From: Ditylenchus dipsaci
Taxonomy: Eukaryota; Nematoda; Chromadorea; Rhabditida; Anguinidae
Length of the DNA stretch: 64,000 nt
Reading direction: 5' to 3'
Assembly: GCA_004194705.1 (NCBI GenBank)
Contig: SADC01000189.1
Location: 372,001 to 436,000 of the forward strand
Every line of letters starts with the position of its first letter. The first letter of the stretch is position 1. Made by a program: the position numbers and the translations under genes. Below the pieces are notes generated by a model. It did not search any database. It was not told the origin of the DNA and saw only the letters and a list, made by a program, of their open reading frames with translations. Positions 23,671 to 35,600 of this stretch are shown here, piece by piece.

Positions 23671-26600
23671 ATATAAAAACCAAACGTGTATGCCTTATCT
23701 TGCCAATCTGATACCACTAATAAAAGCGTGTAACCAAATCGAAAACCAATCTTGCCGATTACTTCTTCAAAAAAATTACATTTAAACTTCTATTTAGGCC
23801 GGAGTACATATACAGGGTGGTCCAAGAAATGTGCACACTTTTAAACGGCCATAACTTTTTTTGTAGTGCGTTTTTCGAAAATCTGTAAACGCCATTCGAC
23901 TCAGAATCGCGTAAAAATTTTTTGGTATATAAAGTCAAAAACACGATTTTCGCTTGGTCCCCCTCTGGTTTGGGTCCTAAACTGTGGATGGCCTCTGGTG
24001 GGCAAGGCCCAAACCAGAGGGGGACCAAGCGAAAATCGTGTTTTTGACTTTATATACCAAAAAAATTCTTACGCGATTCTGAGTCGAATGGCGTTTACAG
24101 ATTTTCGAAAAACGCACTACAAAAAAGTTATGACCGTTTAAAAGTGTGCACATTTCTTGGACCACCCTGTATAAACACGGTTTTTGACTATTATGTCAAA
24201 GAATAGAAGAATCCTACAGAGGGGATCACACAGTTATAAGAAACCAATGACCTCGACACATATCCGAAATTAAAAACCAACCCTATTTTCACATTTTGCG
24301 AGGAGCTTCTTTTTACCAAAATCATACATCCTTATACGCTTGCCCACACCCACCAAGGCAACACCTCGGAAGTCATGGATAGCATTCACAACCTGAAATA
24401 TCAGTGGTCAATCTACTACGAAAAACACAAATAATACCCCGTCGACAGCAGTGCGATGAATAAACTCAAATCTATTTCCACCATTGGTTAGCAGGAATGT
24501 ATAAATGCATCCGCCCTTAGCTTTGTATGGCTTCATCTCGAGTTCAACTGCGCAACCAACAAGAACAAAAACGGAGTCATGCTGACTGCGAAATTGTACA
24601 AGCTCGACACTAAAATTTGGGGATAATTTTTGCCCAAAAGCATTTTTTGAAAAGAATTTAGGCAGAGCAACAGGCGGACCAAGCGCGTTTTCGAATACCG
24701 TATTTCCTGTAATTTAGCCCCCGGGGCTAAATTTTTGATGCCCAAAAATCTTGAAATTGTAAATCAAAATTGGCTTTAACTCTGAAGTTCGAGTCGAAAA
24801 AAGAGGGGGGGGCTAAATTAGAGGGAGGATACTAAATTAGAGGAAATACGGTACCAATGATAAGTCAATGATTTTCCAATTTACTTTGCATTTTCGTCAC
24901 AAATTCACTTTTTGCGAGTCAGTTTGCCACGAAAAACAAAAAACCACATTTCAAGTCCCAAAAAATTTGAAGGATGCTAGAAAAACCTATAAAGTAGGGT
25001 TGTACAATGGGAATATTCCCGGGAATATTTCCGGGAATATTCCGGGAACATTGGGAATATTCCCGGTTTCCCGGTATTTTCCCCTATATTGGGAATATTC
25101 CGGGAATATTCCCAATGTTCCCGGGAATATTCCCGGGTTTTCTATATTTCCGGGAATTTCTACAACTCTACTATAAAGTGTAGGACCATTAAAGAAGAGG
25201 ATTCTTTTTTGGCTGAATATTACGACTGTAGGGTTCGAATCTGCTTCAGAACAGATTTTATTTTTTCATTTATTTCCTACGACCTTTCGTCACCTCTTGA
25301 CCTAATTTTTTTATGAGAAACATGAAAATTTTATTAGTTTAATTGGTTGCATACTGAAAGCCAGTTTTTTGTAAAACATAGAATAGTAAACTTTTTATTA
25401 CCAAGACTGAACCTGTACAATTTTAGACCGACATTTTTTGGTTTTCCTTATTGCAAAAGCTTTTACCTTCTCTGCTTTTGTAAATATCCATACCAAGGAG
25501 ACAGGAACAACGTTAAAAAATTTATGACAAGGAAACCAGAAACATGTCGGTTTTAAAAACTTTACAGGTTCAGACTTAACAATGAAAAGTTTACTACCCT
25601 ATTTTACACAAAAAATCGACTTCCAATGGGCAACCAATGAAACTAATATAATTTTCATGTTCCTCGTAAAAATTAGGACTAAAGGTGATAAAGCTATAGA
25701 AAATAAATGAGAAAACAAATCTGTTCTAGAGCTCCTTTATTGCGCTTATAAAAAAGGTTGAAAAAAAGTTGATCATAGGGAACTAGCTTTAAACGGATTG
25801 TACATACCTAAAAGCTGCTTCACCCTCAGGCAATTCATAATGACAAAGGGTTTGCCCAGCCTTCGCATTGATCATCCTAACAGCAGAAGCCCATTTCCTT
25901 AAAAACATATTTGAAAAAGAAACTCATAGAGCCTACAATACCATTCTGTGCTCTTGGAGCTCCAAAAATTGCTTCATCTGGCTCATAGTTTCTGATCGAC
26001 TCCGCCATTTCAGTAGCCAATGTTTTTTCTTCTGGATCGTTGGCGAGCTCGATAATTTCCTATTCCGAACAACTTTAAACAAGTTTGAACCTTATTCGAA
26101 CTTTCTTACCTCAGCCAATTCATCTCTGCGCCTCCGCTTAGCCTTTTCTGTGAATGATGCATGGTCTGTCTCAATAATGATGAGATTTTGTGATTGCGGG
26201 TGTACCACGAAGCGACGAGGAGTGTACTTTAGTGGATATATGATTTGGTTAAAAACTGTGCCAAGCTTCTCTAACGCAAGGATTCTGAATTAAGCAACAA
26301 ATGAGTTTGATCTATAAACGGAAAAATTCTCACCTCAAGGTATTTTCAGCAATCGCCACTATACCTTCATTGCATTGCTCGGACGAAAAACTAGAAGCAT
26401 ATTCGAGGGCGGTGTAGCTGAGAGGAGTAAGATGGAAGCGACTTTGGTAACTATAGAAAAGCCAAGCTCGACTTGAACATGCAAACAGCTGAAAAATTAC
26501 ATGAATTCGAAAAAAGGGAAAGTTTTATTACCGCCTCTTTATTCTGAATTTTCACGCGGAACAATTTGACTGGTTTTGTGCCCAAATATCGTGTTCGATT

Positions 26601-29449
26601 ATCAGATAAGTCCCCCGTGACTTGATCCAATGTAACTCGCAGCAAGCACCCGTTAACAAGCCCTATCTAAACAGATTAATAGTGATGTAAAGTTGGGTAT
26701 TCAGCAAACAATTACGTTTAAATGTATAATGCTGGCTGAACCTGTTTCCTCTCCTGCTGTTTCCATAACCATCAAAGACTCTGGCTCAGCAGGCAGAGCT
26801 TGCATACTTAAAACAAATTCTTCATAATTTAAAGGAGATGACAAACCAACCTTAGCGGTGCCAGTGTGTCAGTAGTGTCAAGAGATATGATGCGTACTGT
26901 CTATCCACCAATCCAACTGTTAGAAATCGAGAACGTAACTCACCTTAATTTTCACATTGTAGTCAACGCACACCATTTCAACAGTTTCTACCTTCTGGTA
27001 CTTCACTCATGCTCATACACAGCACATCTGCAGTCATTTCTCGGCGTTCTGAGTACTCTCTTAATTGGTTTGACACATCCAACTCAAAATAGATGATTTC
27101 ACCGCCGACCAAAGATATCACGACCTGCCGTCTATTGATAGCGCACCGTGAAATTGCGCGCTTTGGTGGAGCCCTCCATTCATTTACTCTGCGATCAGCC
27201 CTTATGTGACGAATACCATTGGGATACACCTTCAATGTAAATTCATAAAGGTATTTTAAACACATCACGCACCTGGAGAAGAGAGTCGTCCCAATAAGAC
27301 CACACCCAATTGTCGGAGTTGTACCCAAGAAACCAGAATCTGTAACTTCTTCCACCGTTTCACCAATAGAAAGCACAAGAGTTGCATTGACGAAGGAGAC
27401 AACGATATGCGCATGAAATTGATCTGCAAATCGAACCGTATATTTAAGTTAACTGGAACAATAGCAAGAAACAAACCATCGACATTCTTTTTGACAGTCC
27501 ACACAGCGTTCGGGTTTCCGGGAAGTTCTGAGACAGCCTAAGTTGAAAAAGGATTAAATAAGCAAATTAGAGAGAAAAACGAGACAAAATTACCATTTCG
27601 GAGACTTCCAGTCCGTTTCTTAATACCCTGAGCGAAGAACGTGGGCCGCGGCCACAGAGTGCATATATTTGTGGAGCATCTTCATTCGCCAAATCTGCTA
27701 CGCGAGCAGAAACCAAGGGAGATAAGCTGTCAATTTGATCAATCAAGACAAGATTTTGAAGAGCCCTTGTGTCATAAAAAAATGTCTCGCCTTCTTCCTT
27801 AAATAAAATAGTTTAAGTTTAATAATGGCTCACAAAAAAGGTCAGAAACAGACCAGTGGCATACGTGAAGAAAACTCTGGTTCATCATCGCTTTCTCCCA
27901 AATGCAAGATTTGATAGAGCTGACTGCAAAAGAAAATTACATAATGAACAATTTTCTCAGTAAAAGTCGAACACTCACTGGTTTCCAAATTCGCTGGCAA
28001 CAAATAAGAAACCAGTCTTCAAAATGCAAAGTGAGTTTGCAGTGGGTAACGTATCGAAATATTTGATGCGCATCTCTGTGACAATGTCGTTGTCAGCTTC
28101 CAATGTCACTTTAAAGACATCACCCTGCTCCGATTGCACCAAAAAGAAATACATGGTCTTTGTTTTATGAGTGGCTGAGCAAACTATCATTAGGGGCGGT
28201 CGCTTTCGTCAAGTTCGTTCTGAAGAAGATAAGTTCATAAAAGTACTATTGGATCTGAAAACTCACTCTTCTCCGCGGAATGGGACATCTGATATCTAAA
28301 ATATTTAAAATAATAAAAGAGAAAATGATCTTGGAAAAGTCATACCTGGTTGATCTCCGAGATTTTTATAGACAAGGTAATTTTCGCAGCAAATAATGAC
28401 ACCGCTAGGACCATCATGGCCTCCGGAACGCTAATTAGATGGTTTCCTGAAAAAAAAATAAGTTCCAAAGTTAAAGGATTCCTTTAAACTTCTACCTTGC
28501 TCTGCGACTGGCTCTGCGTATTTTCGCACCACATGATTCAGTCCAAGGTCGAGTTCATAAAAAGTCAGGGTTTGTTTGATTTCTTTAGCAGCGGTCCCAG
28601 TGGCATCATGATCACAGTCCTAAAAATTCTTTAATGTTATCTTGCTTCATTTCACTGTCTACATAGTGATCACCTGTCATAGAGCACGGCTCTACACAGT
28701 GTCCACTTAGACAAGGTCCGGGGTTAACACTATGTAAGGGGGGCTAGCTGTGAATTGGTCCATTTAACTAACCTCATAATCCATCTCCAAACAAGCAAAG
28801 GTTGGATTTTCAAATCCTACGTCTATTCCAGTGACAGCAAAACAGATGCTATAGTTCTTGTGCGCTTCAAGAGGTGAGCTGATAGTTAGATTTGCCTGTG
28901 CATCTCGATTAAGAATGTAGACAAGCTTCTGACGCTCTATTGCACCAATGAGAAGAGCTCTTCCCTTTGGATCGATTGCTAGATATTGCCCTGGCACAAT
29001 TCGGCGGCATCCTGTTTTTCCGTAGGTCTCTTGGTGAACACGATCAAAGCACTTCTTTTGCGGCAAATATTCTAATATCACAATTCGGCCAGAATCAGAA
29101 CCAACAGCGACGTAATCTGTAAAGATAAGAGGGTGAAATTTTCTGAAGCATAGTGTGTAAAATTACCTTTTGTTCCACCAGTTAGTCGAAAAGCTAACAA
29201 GGATCGAATCACACCAAAAATTTCTTGACTGCAAAGCACGGAAATCTTGCCAGTTTTCGGATCACAAAATAACAGTTGTATAACACCACCTCGAGCAACA
29301 CAAACCTCCTAAATTAGTAAGTGGGAACTGAGTAGACTTTTTTTTATCCGCCAATAACTTACTTGTTGCTTTGAAATCCCCGAAAATGAGCCATGAACTG
29401 CCGAATTGATCGCTGTTACACCTTGGAGTGTCAAATTGTAAAGGTGCAT
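20542..29449 (-). CDS. SF3B3: Splicing factor 3B subunit 3 (SAP130)
   Basis: WD-repeat/CPSF-A scaffold of the U2 snRNP SF3b complex, needed for branch-site recognition in the nucleus. It is conserved from the N-terminus ([10 protein letters not shown]) to the last residues ([12 protein letters not shown]). About 27 exons on the minus strand: 29363-29449, 29167-29308, 28773-29116, 28496-28619, 28346-28446, 28267-28295, 27979-28219, 27854-27923, 27594-27797, 27477-27537, 27273-27423, 26956-27229, 26851-26900, 26716-26806, 26532-26666, 26334-26488, 26110-26284, 25942-26059, 25808-25897, 24438-24609, 24282-24392, 21763-21861, 21544-21657, 21357-21455, 21157-21300, 20797-20834 and 20542-20752. Clear landmarks are [50 protein letters not shown] and [13 protein letters not shown]. 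Single-base gaps break the frame near 28424, 28193-28196, 27290-27292 and 25897, with a further phase problem near 26991. The protein resumes at once each time. Intron 21 (2.4 kb) holds GPCR exons on the other strand. Confidence 0.96.
23719..23724 (+). terminator. GPCR poly(A) signal
   Basis: AATAAA 49 nt after the GPCR stop codon. Confidence 0.65.
23811..24171. mobile_element. Mariner-like fold-back MITE, TACAGGGTGG ends
   Basis: Near-perfect inverted arms of about 165 nt start TACAGGGTGGTCCAAGAAAT and enclose a spacer of about 30 nt. TA borders both ends. It lies just beyond the GPCR 3' end, inside SF3B3 intron 21. The same ends occur at 48451-48613. Confidence 0.9.
24696..24853. mobile_element. 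MITE with TACCGTATTTCC ends (SF3B3 intron)
   Basis: TACCGTATTTCCTGTAATTT and the inverse AAATTAGAGGAAATACGGTA form the ends. Inside are complementary CCCCCGGGGCTAAATTTTT and GGGGGGGCTAAATT segments. Confidence 0.75.
24995..25170. mobile_element. hAT-like MITE built of GGGAATATTCCC words
   Basis: Ends TAGGGTTGTACAA and TTCTACAACTCTA are inverses. Exact 8-bp target duplications CTATAAAG lie at 24987-24994 and 25171-25178. The interior is almost entirely reiterated GGGAATATTCCC-type palindromes. Located in SF3B3 intron 19. Confidence 0.92.
25240..25735. repeat. Long fold-back in SF3B3 intron 19
   Basis: Arms of about 210 nt pair: CTTCAGAACAGATTTTATT with its inverse near 25725, ACATGAAAATTTTATTAGTT with AACTAATATAATTTTCATGT, and CTGAACCTGTACAA with TTTACAGGTTCAG. 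Confidence 0.75.
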
Positions 29450-29611
29450 CTTCGCTTCTGTGTCTTGTAATATTTCTTATACAGAGAGCTGAAAACCAGA
29501 GAGGTGTAATCTAAGAATAAATTTGACGTTGAAGCACAGATTCAGGTAAATTAAAAGTTTTTCTAATTTTTCTCGTGAAATTCCCGATGGCTGTTCGTAA
29601 TTAGGGTGGAG

Positions 29612-29833
29612 ATGGTTCAATGCATGGAAAAAAGATACAGATGTAAACAAAAATTTCAAACTTTGGAAATCAACCACCACGATCCACTAATCCTGATACG
29701 GAAAGTTTGTGAGGACAAAAGTTGGGAAAAAAGGAAAGGAATCAGAAATGTTTTTGAAAGCTACAACATCAAAACGCCAGTACTTGAGGATTTGCTCTTC
29801 AGATTCTATAAAAGCGCCAAAAAGTCCATATGA
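29612..29833 (+). CDS. Small hypothetical protein (73 aa)
   Basis: ATG-initiated frame of 73 codons, rich in Lys/Arg/Glu, ending KSAKKSI. Its composition is more protein-like than the chance AT-rich frames nearby, and it occupies unique DNA between two divergent housekeeping genes. I do not recognise a family. It could be a short basic nuclear or mitochondrial protein, or chance. Confidence 0.3.
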   Translation: MVQCMEKRYRCKQKFQTLEINHHDPLILIRKVCEDKSWEKRKGIRNVFESYNIKTPVLEDLLFRFYKSAKKSI

Positions 29834-29857
29834 ATCTTTTCGCAATGAATGAATATA

Positions 29858-29971
29858 GTCAAAACTCCCATTAACGTAACTCCAAGGAACCAGCTCCAGA
29901 GTTACGCTAATGGGAGTTTACGTTAATCGGTTAACGTTAATCGGAGTTCACGTTATTCAGAGTTTTGATTG
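29858..29971. mobile_element. Short pogo-like MITE (AACGTTAA words)
   Basis: Ends ATAGTCAAAACTCCCAT and AGAGTTTTGATTGTAT are inverses. The interior repeats TTAACGTTAATC and CTCC/GGAG words. Confidence 0.65.
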
Positions 29972-30040
29972 TATGGTCCTTTACGAAGATATCATGGTAA
30001 ATTCCGTGTGACTTCCTCGATAATTTTTTGAGGAAGGACT

Positions 30041-30287
30041 TACCGTATTTACTCTATCAATTACCCCCTCTCTAATAATTACCCTCCATAGTGACCCTGT
30101 ATCTCAGCTCAAAAAAATTATTTTGTAAATCTGTTTTTTGCGTTTTCTTAATAACAACGAACTTAGTTGATTCCACTTTTCAGATTTTGGTTGAGCACCC
30201 GAAAATCTCAAAATCTTTTTTTTTCGATTTTCATGGGTTGAAAAATAATTACCCCGGGCCCGGGTAATCAATAGAGAAAATACGGTA
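30041..30287. mobile_element. MITE with TACCGTATTTACTC ends
   Basis: TACCGTATTTACTCTATCAA and the inverse TTGATTACCCGGGCC/ATAGAGAAAATACGGTA bound the element. The core (TGTATCTCAG ... GATTCCACTTTTCAG) matches 5620-5827. Confidence 0.8.
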
Positions 30288-30520
30288 GTCAAAAAATTAC
30301 TAATACGATTTTTTCTTGCTAAATTACTAGTGATCCTTGTCGTATCCACCTTTTCTATCGTTACCTGACTCTCCGTATCCCTTAATCCAAAAGTTACATT
30401 ATTCGACGCGCGAAATTTTCTGTTGAGCGTGTTATCCCAGTCACATCCTGGCAAGCTTGCTTGAAAAGCAAGGCTTGTTATCGAATGTTCTCATTTTCTC
30501 AATTTTACATCATTTTTAAG

Positions 30521-32547
30521 ATGGAGTTCGCCAGTCCAATTAATGCTAGAGTTCGCAGAAGTATAATACAAGGGACGCGTCGTTACTTGAAAGTTGTAAG
30601 CAATCATTTCGATGCGTATTATATTATCTCAATTCGTTTTTAGGACGAGCAAGTAAACCAAAATAATCATAACCTGAATTTGTACCTACAGCCGTCGATG
30701 GAGACAATCACACTGTTGGAATTTCAAGAGCTCGGTCAAAAACGTATCAGAGTTTTGCGCAAGATAGAAGCTATAAAAGAAAAAGTTGGGTCTGCTCGTG
30801 ACGAGTACAAGAAAGAATATCTCAAGGTGTCTTATGTTAAAAGTTTACGCTTGACCAAGTTAACTTTTTGAGGAAGTGGGTGCCCTGATGCCGCTAGCTA
30901 CGCTGGTGTGTCCTCAAGATCAGTTGGCAGAAGCCAGGCGCCAAGATAGGATTTCTCATTTCATTCTCCGTCTCGCATTTTGTCAAAACATGGTTTGAGT
31001 TTACTAGTGTTTTTTCCACGTAACTAATTCTATTCAGGAACAATCGGAGTGGTTTACCAAACTGGAAACAGAGCTTTTCAGGATGCGTTTCCAACTTGAG
31101 CCAGTCCCTAGCATAATGCAATTCCTTCGTCTCAATAGCATTAGTTTGGAACAATTAGATCCAGCTGAAAGAAAGCTGCTTGCTGAAGATCTCTCAGAAT
31201 CTCATTCCATTCCGGTTGAGCAAGTTTTAAAAACAGAATTTTTCAAGGTAATTTTTTTTAAATTCATGGTAAAATAAGCACTAACTTTTTAGGTCAGCTT
31301 TGATGAGGTCTTCGAATTGCTTTTCAGCTACAGGGTCTATTTGAAAGACGGTATAGCATACATCACGGCCAATGAACTTCTCGCGTTGATCGCGCCTCGT
31401 TTCCGTGAAAACCTCTGCTCATCTTTAGCGGTAATTATTATAAAATCGTCTTCAAGCTCAATTTGTGTTTTCCAGCGTGCGAGAAGGCATCTTGGTTTTT
31501 GCAGGAAGAGGATCGTCTTATTCCACTACTCAGACAGCTCACTAGAAGAGAAACGACTTATAACAGAGACTTCAAGGATGCCAATTTGGATGACGTCACT
31601 CCGGAAATGGTTGACGAGGTGTGATTTCTGTTATTTTGCCGATTATTATTTTCAATTTTTTAGCTGGCCAGGATTTCATTCCCGCTCTGCATGCGCAACA
31701 TAAACACTCAGTTGAAAATTGATCATAAGGTTAGGTATTTCGCTCGCCGTCAATATGGTCTCTTTCTCAAAGGAATTGGAATGTCAATGGAGAGCTCTCT
31801 CGCATTCTTCCGCAAAGAGTTTACTCAAGTAATGGATGGTGACAAGTTCTCGAAGGAGTACGCTTACAATATTCGGCACATGTATGCTTTTTCTAATTCC
31901 TTCTAGAAACTTATGATGTTTATTTAGGTATGGTAAGGAAGGACACAGGGTAGATGCTCGTCCAATGTCTTGCGCCACGATTATTCTTGGAAATACACCA
32001 GCTCCTCAGGACTGTCATGGTAATTTGTTTAAATTGGTTTTTTACAATTATTTGTGAAAGATTTACAGGTTGCCCTTATCGTCACATGGAGACAAGTGGA
32101 CTAGCAAGAAAGTTGGAGGTTTTGGGGCTGAGTCAAGAGCAGACCAAAAAGGTAGCTACGCTCTGCTCAGTAAATATGCTACGGATCATCATAGTGAAAA
32201 TTTTTAGATAACCGATCTGACCAAAGTCAGCCAATATGACAAAGCTTGTGCCCGATATTTCGAATTTACTCATAAAATGCCAGAGGGAGGTTTGGGAGCT
32301 GTTATTACTCATCCGAATGAGTTAGTTACTTAATTAATGCGATTAGCGATTGAAGCACGAATTTAATTTTTTCAGATATTACAGTCTATCCCGTAAAATT
32401 TTGTTAGGCGAACGTTCTCTAGACAGTGGTTTGGCCAGTCAACAGCACGTTTTCGAACCTCAAAAGCCAACTCAAAAAAAGATGCAGGACCAAGAACCAG
32501 ACATCGAAGATGACTTTTATAATGATGATGCTCAAATGGAATTGTAA
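30521..32547 (+). CDS. PRIM2: DNA primase large subunit
   Basis: Regulatory Fe-S subunit of the DNA polymerase alpha-primase complex, which makes RNA-DNA primers for nuclear replication. Eleven exons with consistent phases: 30521-30595, 30644-30826, 30873-30992, 31038-31247, 31293-31430, 31457-31618, 31664-31881, 31928-32020, 32069-32151, 32208-32320 and 32376-32547. The N-terminal helical domain ([20 protein letters not shown]) is followed by the C-terminal Fe-S domain ([57 protein letters not shown]). All four cluster cysteines are present, in FPLCMRN, MSCATII, HGCPYRH and KACARYF. The acidic tail ends [12 protein letters not shown]. Length about 460 aa, close to the family norm. No frame breaks are needed, in contrast to its neighbours. 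Confidence 0.96.
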
Positions 32548-32613
32548 AATCGGTTTGACCATGCTTCACTTGTTATTGTTTGTGATCTTTATTTACACAC
32601 GATCTTTATTTCC

Positions 32614-32619
32614 AATAAA
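32614..32619 (+). terminator. PRIM2 poly(A) signal
   Basis: AATAAA 67 nt after the PRIM2 stop, within the 121 nt that separate PRIM2 and IP6K stops. Confidence 0.65.
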
Positions 32620-32640
32620 AGATATAAACAAATTTACGAT

Positions 32641-32646
32641 TTTATT
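32641..32646 (-). terminator. IP6K poly(A) signal
   Basis: AATAAA on the minus strand (TTTATT on plus), 23 nt beyond the IP6K stop codon. The two convergent 3' UTRs must abut or overlap. Confidence 0.55.
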
Positions 32647-32668
32647 ATTTTATTGTTCTTGTCAATTT

Positions 32669-35600
32669 CTAATACCCTCCAGTTGTGTCTAGAATCTCTG
32701 TTTGTGGTTGAAGAGTCATGTTTTTCACATCTCCGTTGCTCGCAGATATTAAAACAGCTACCTTCGAATTGTCAGCCAGTGTCACGTTTCTTTTCGCCTC
32801 GTCATCTTCAAGTTTCCTTTTTGCTGGAGAGCGTAGAACCACCGGAGCACTTGTTGCTTCCACTGTTGTGTTTGGCATTTTTATGACTATGGGTACGGGA
32901 GAGTCATTTGTGCTTAACACAGTTGTGTCTTTTGCTGCAGTTGATATCGTGTTGTTTGAACACATCATAGTCTCTTTTAAAATGGCATTCAAAAAGGTGA
33001 TCAGTGACTCCATGCCTAGAAGGTAGCCTTCGTCCACACCTGAGTATGCCTTGTCGCCTTCCATGAAACCACTGAAAGTCGAGTGAGCAAAATCAATTAG
33101 TCGTAGACTAATCTTTGGGATGGTACCATGTGGACCGCTACAGTCTAATGAGAAATTTGCTTCCTCTTTCTCATCTTCCTCGTCAATGGCATCTCCATCA
33201 TATGCTATCAATAAAGAGCTGGAGAAGAACCGGAATCCTTCTGCTTTCAACAAAATTTCTCTCAACTTCTCCAACCGCTGGATTAACTGCATCATCCTCA
33301 GCTTACCAGCAGTTGTGAAAAATCTCAACAATTCATCATAGAATTTGAGTCTATCCATTCTCCGTCCTTCAAACTTGTTTACATATGAGTATTGTTGGGT
33401 AGATTGGTGAAATAATTGCATGCCGACAAGGCGGATACCCATCTGCTCGCTAGTGCTTTGCCTACATTTCTGGGTCTGGCTGAGTCGTTTCTGGGCACTA
33501 GCATCATCTCCATATTGCCGTGTACCCATTTTGAGGTCAATGACACACGGACGTTTGTAGGCGGACACCACGTCTTCAAGTATAATGAACCAGTGTTTGT
33601 CATAGCCCTTTAGAAGCTTTTGCACAACCTAAAAAATAAGAATTAAAGCGTACAAATACTTTTTATAAATGTTTAGTTTTATCATCTCATCTATGGATCT
33701 ACGGAGCGGAAACATGTATATATGCGATAAACAACCAACTTAGAACTGGCACGAACTCGGGGAATCCGACTGTCTAATTAAAACAGAGGAGACGGATGGT
33801 CCATATGGACGTTGACCGTGTCTGATTTCTGCCCAGTGCTCTGAATGTTAAACGTACATTTTTGTACATTAAAAACATTTTTCACCGGCCGTCCGCCGGC
33901 CGACCACAAAGACGGCCCGCGAACGGCCGTCCGACCGTTTGGTTTTTCAGCGCCGTCCAGACGGCGAGGTCCTGGCCGGACGGGCGGTGACTATGCTACT
34001 TGAATATCCGCAAAATGCGTAATTTTTGGTGGTCTTAAAACTCGATTTTTTATTAACCAGAACACAAAAATAATGTCTTTTTTAAGCTTCATAGGCAATT
34101 TTAGGTCGATATACGGTGTTTGGGAACATTTTTAAAAAATTGATTTAGGGGGGGGGTATATGCAAGTAACGCCAAAATTTTATGGGTGTTGTTTTGCCCT
34201 GTTGTTTCAGGTTTTCATGAATAGGTTCTGGCTGCAAATAGATAAGTTGCTGAGGAGGATTTCCTGAGCAACTTTGCTTTTCGTAATCAGGAACAAAAAC
34301 CGAAATAAGGCAGCAAAACAAACACACAAAAATTTTGATTTTTTTTCGATTATAATCAAAAGTAATCAAATTTGAGTAATTTGCGTACATGGTTGGATCT
34401 CAAATGGTACTTTTTCGGCCGAGGGCAGTGGCCTGGGACCCCCAAGAGGTCGTCATAAGACTAATTATGGTTTATAGTAGTTGTTGGCATTAGAGCCCAG
34501 CCGAAGGCAGGAGTGCACTTTATGGAGGTTGTCCAAAAGTGGGTTTTTTAGGGAAAGTATTTCATAGGCCCTGAGAACGATAGAAACGGCAAAAAATGTG
34601 TGGGAAGGCCATTTTTCGAAAAAAAAATTTCGAACCACAGGGGGGGTATCATGGTTTTTAGTCAAAATTTCAAAAATTTAAATTGGCGCCTTTTGAATTT
34701 AAAAGGGAATAAAGGCTGTATAGGGCGGGGGAAGGGAAATAAAGGGGGCCAGTTTTATAGCAGAACGTTAGCAAAGTGATTGTTTGTATTCTTCGGCTGT
34801 CCTACCATGTTTTTTAACTGGGCCGTGGCAAAAAGAGACTCTATATGCATTTTTGATCAAGAGTACTTCTCGGAATCATGTCTAAGGTATGTGGGTGTGC
34901 GCATCTCAACTCCAAGCCCCCAAGCCCCCTGCGCCCTTGAAGCGGGCGCAGGGGCTTGAGAGTTAGAATTTGTTTTTGAAAATCCACAGGGGGGGACCAT
35001 GGCAGTTTTGGCTTGATCTTTCTCGACTCTCCAGATTCGATTTTTTCTGTCTGTGGGGAAAAAATATTGAAATTCTATATAGTAAATCAACTATGCTCTA
35101 CAAGATGGCTTTGTCAGAATTTTCGAATCGAATCGTACAGTTCAAACGGTTTTCTTGTTAGACACAAATCACTCGAAAGTGACTCAGGATGCATAAAAAG
35201 CATGCATACCAGAGTTTATTTATGCGGTAGGCCCAGTATTCAAAACTATGTTCAACATCTTCTTGTTAGTGGGCCCTGTATGATTAGTGGCCCCTTTTAT
35301 TTCCTTCCCCTCCCTATACAGCCCTTATTCCCTTTGAATTCAAAAGGCGCAAATTTAAATTTTTAAATTTTGACTAAAAACACCATGATACCCCCCTGTG
35401 GATCGAATTTTTTTTTTCGAAAAATGGCCTTCCCACACATTTTTTTGCCGTTTCTATCGTTCTCAGGGCCTATGAAATACTTTCCCCTAAAAAACCCACT
35501 TTTGGGCAACCCCCATAAAGCGCACTTTAGCCCAGCCGAATAAATACCGCTCTAGTAACCTCCTTTTCTAACTGAAATATCTAAAATTCACCTTGCTCTG

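Larger units (their letters stand above)
29450..30520. promoter_or_regulatory. Divergent SF3B3/PRIM2 intergenic region
   Basis: SF3B3 and PRIM2 start about 1.07 kb apart, head to head. The interval contains a small hypothetical ORF and two MITEs, described separately. The remaining unique DNA next to each ATG presumably holds the two promoters. Confidence 0.4.

Noticed and set aside
28640..28760. Possible extra exon between SF3B3 exons 3 and 4
   Set aside because: Conserved protein continues directly from exon 3 to exon 4 with matching phase; the interval is an ordinary intron with a weak hairpin.
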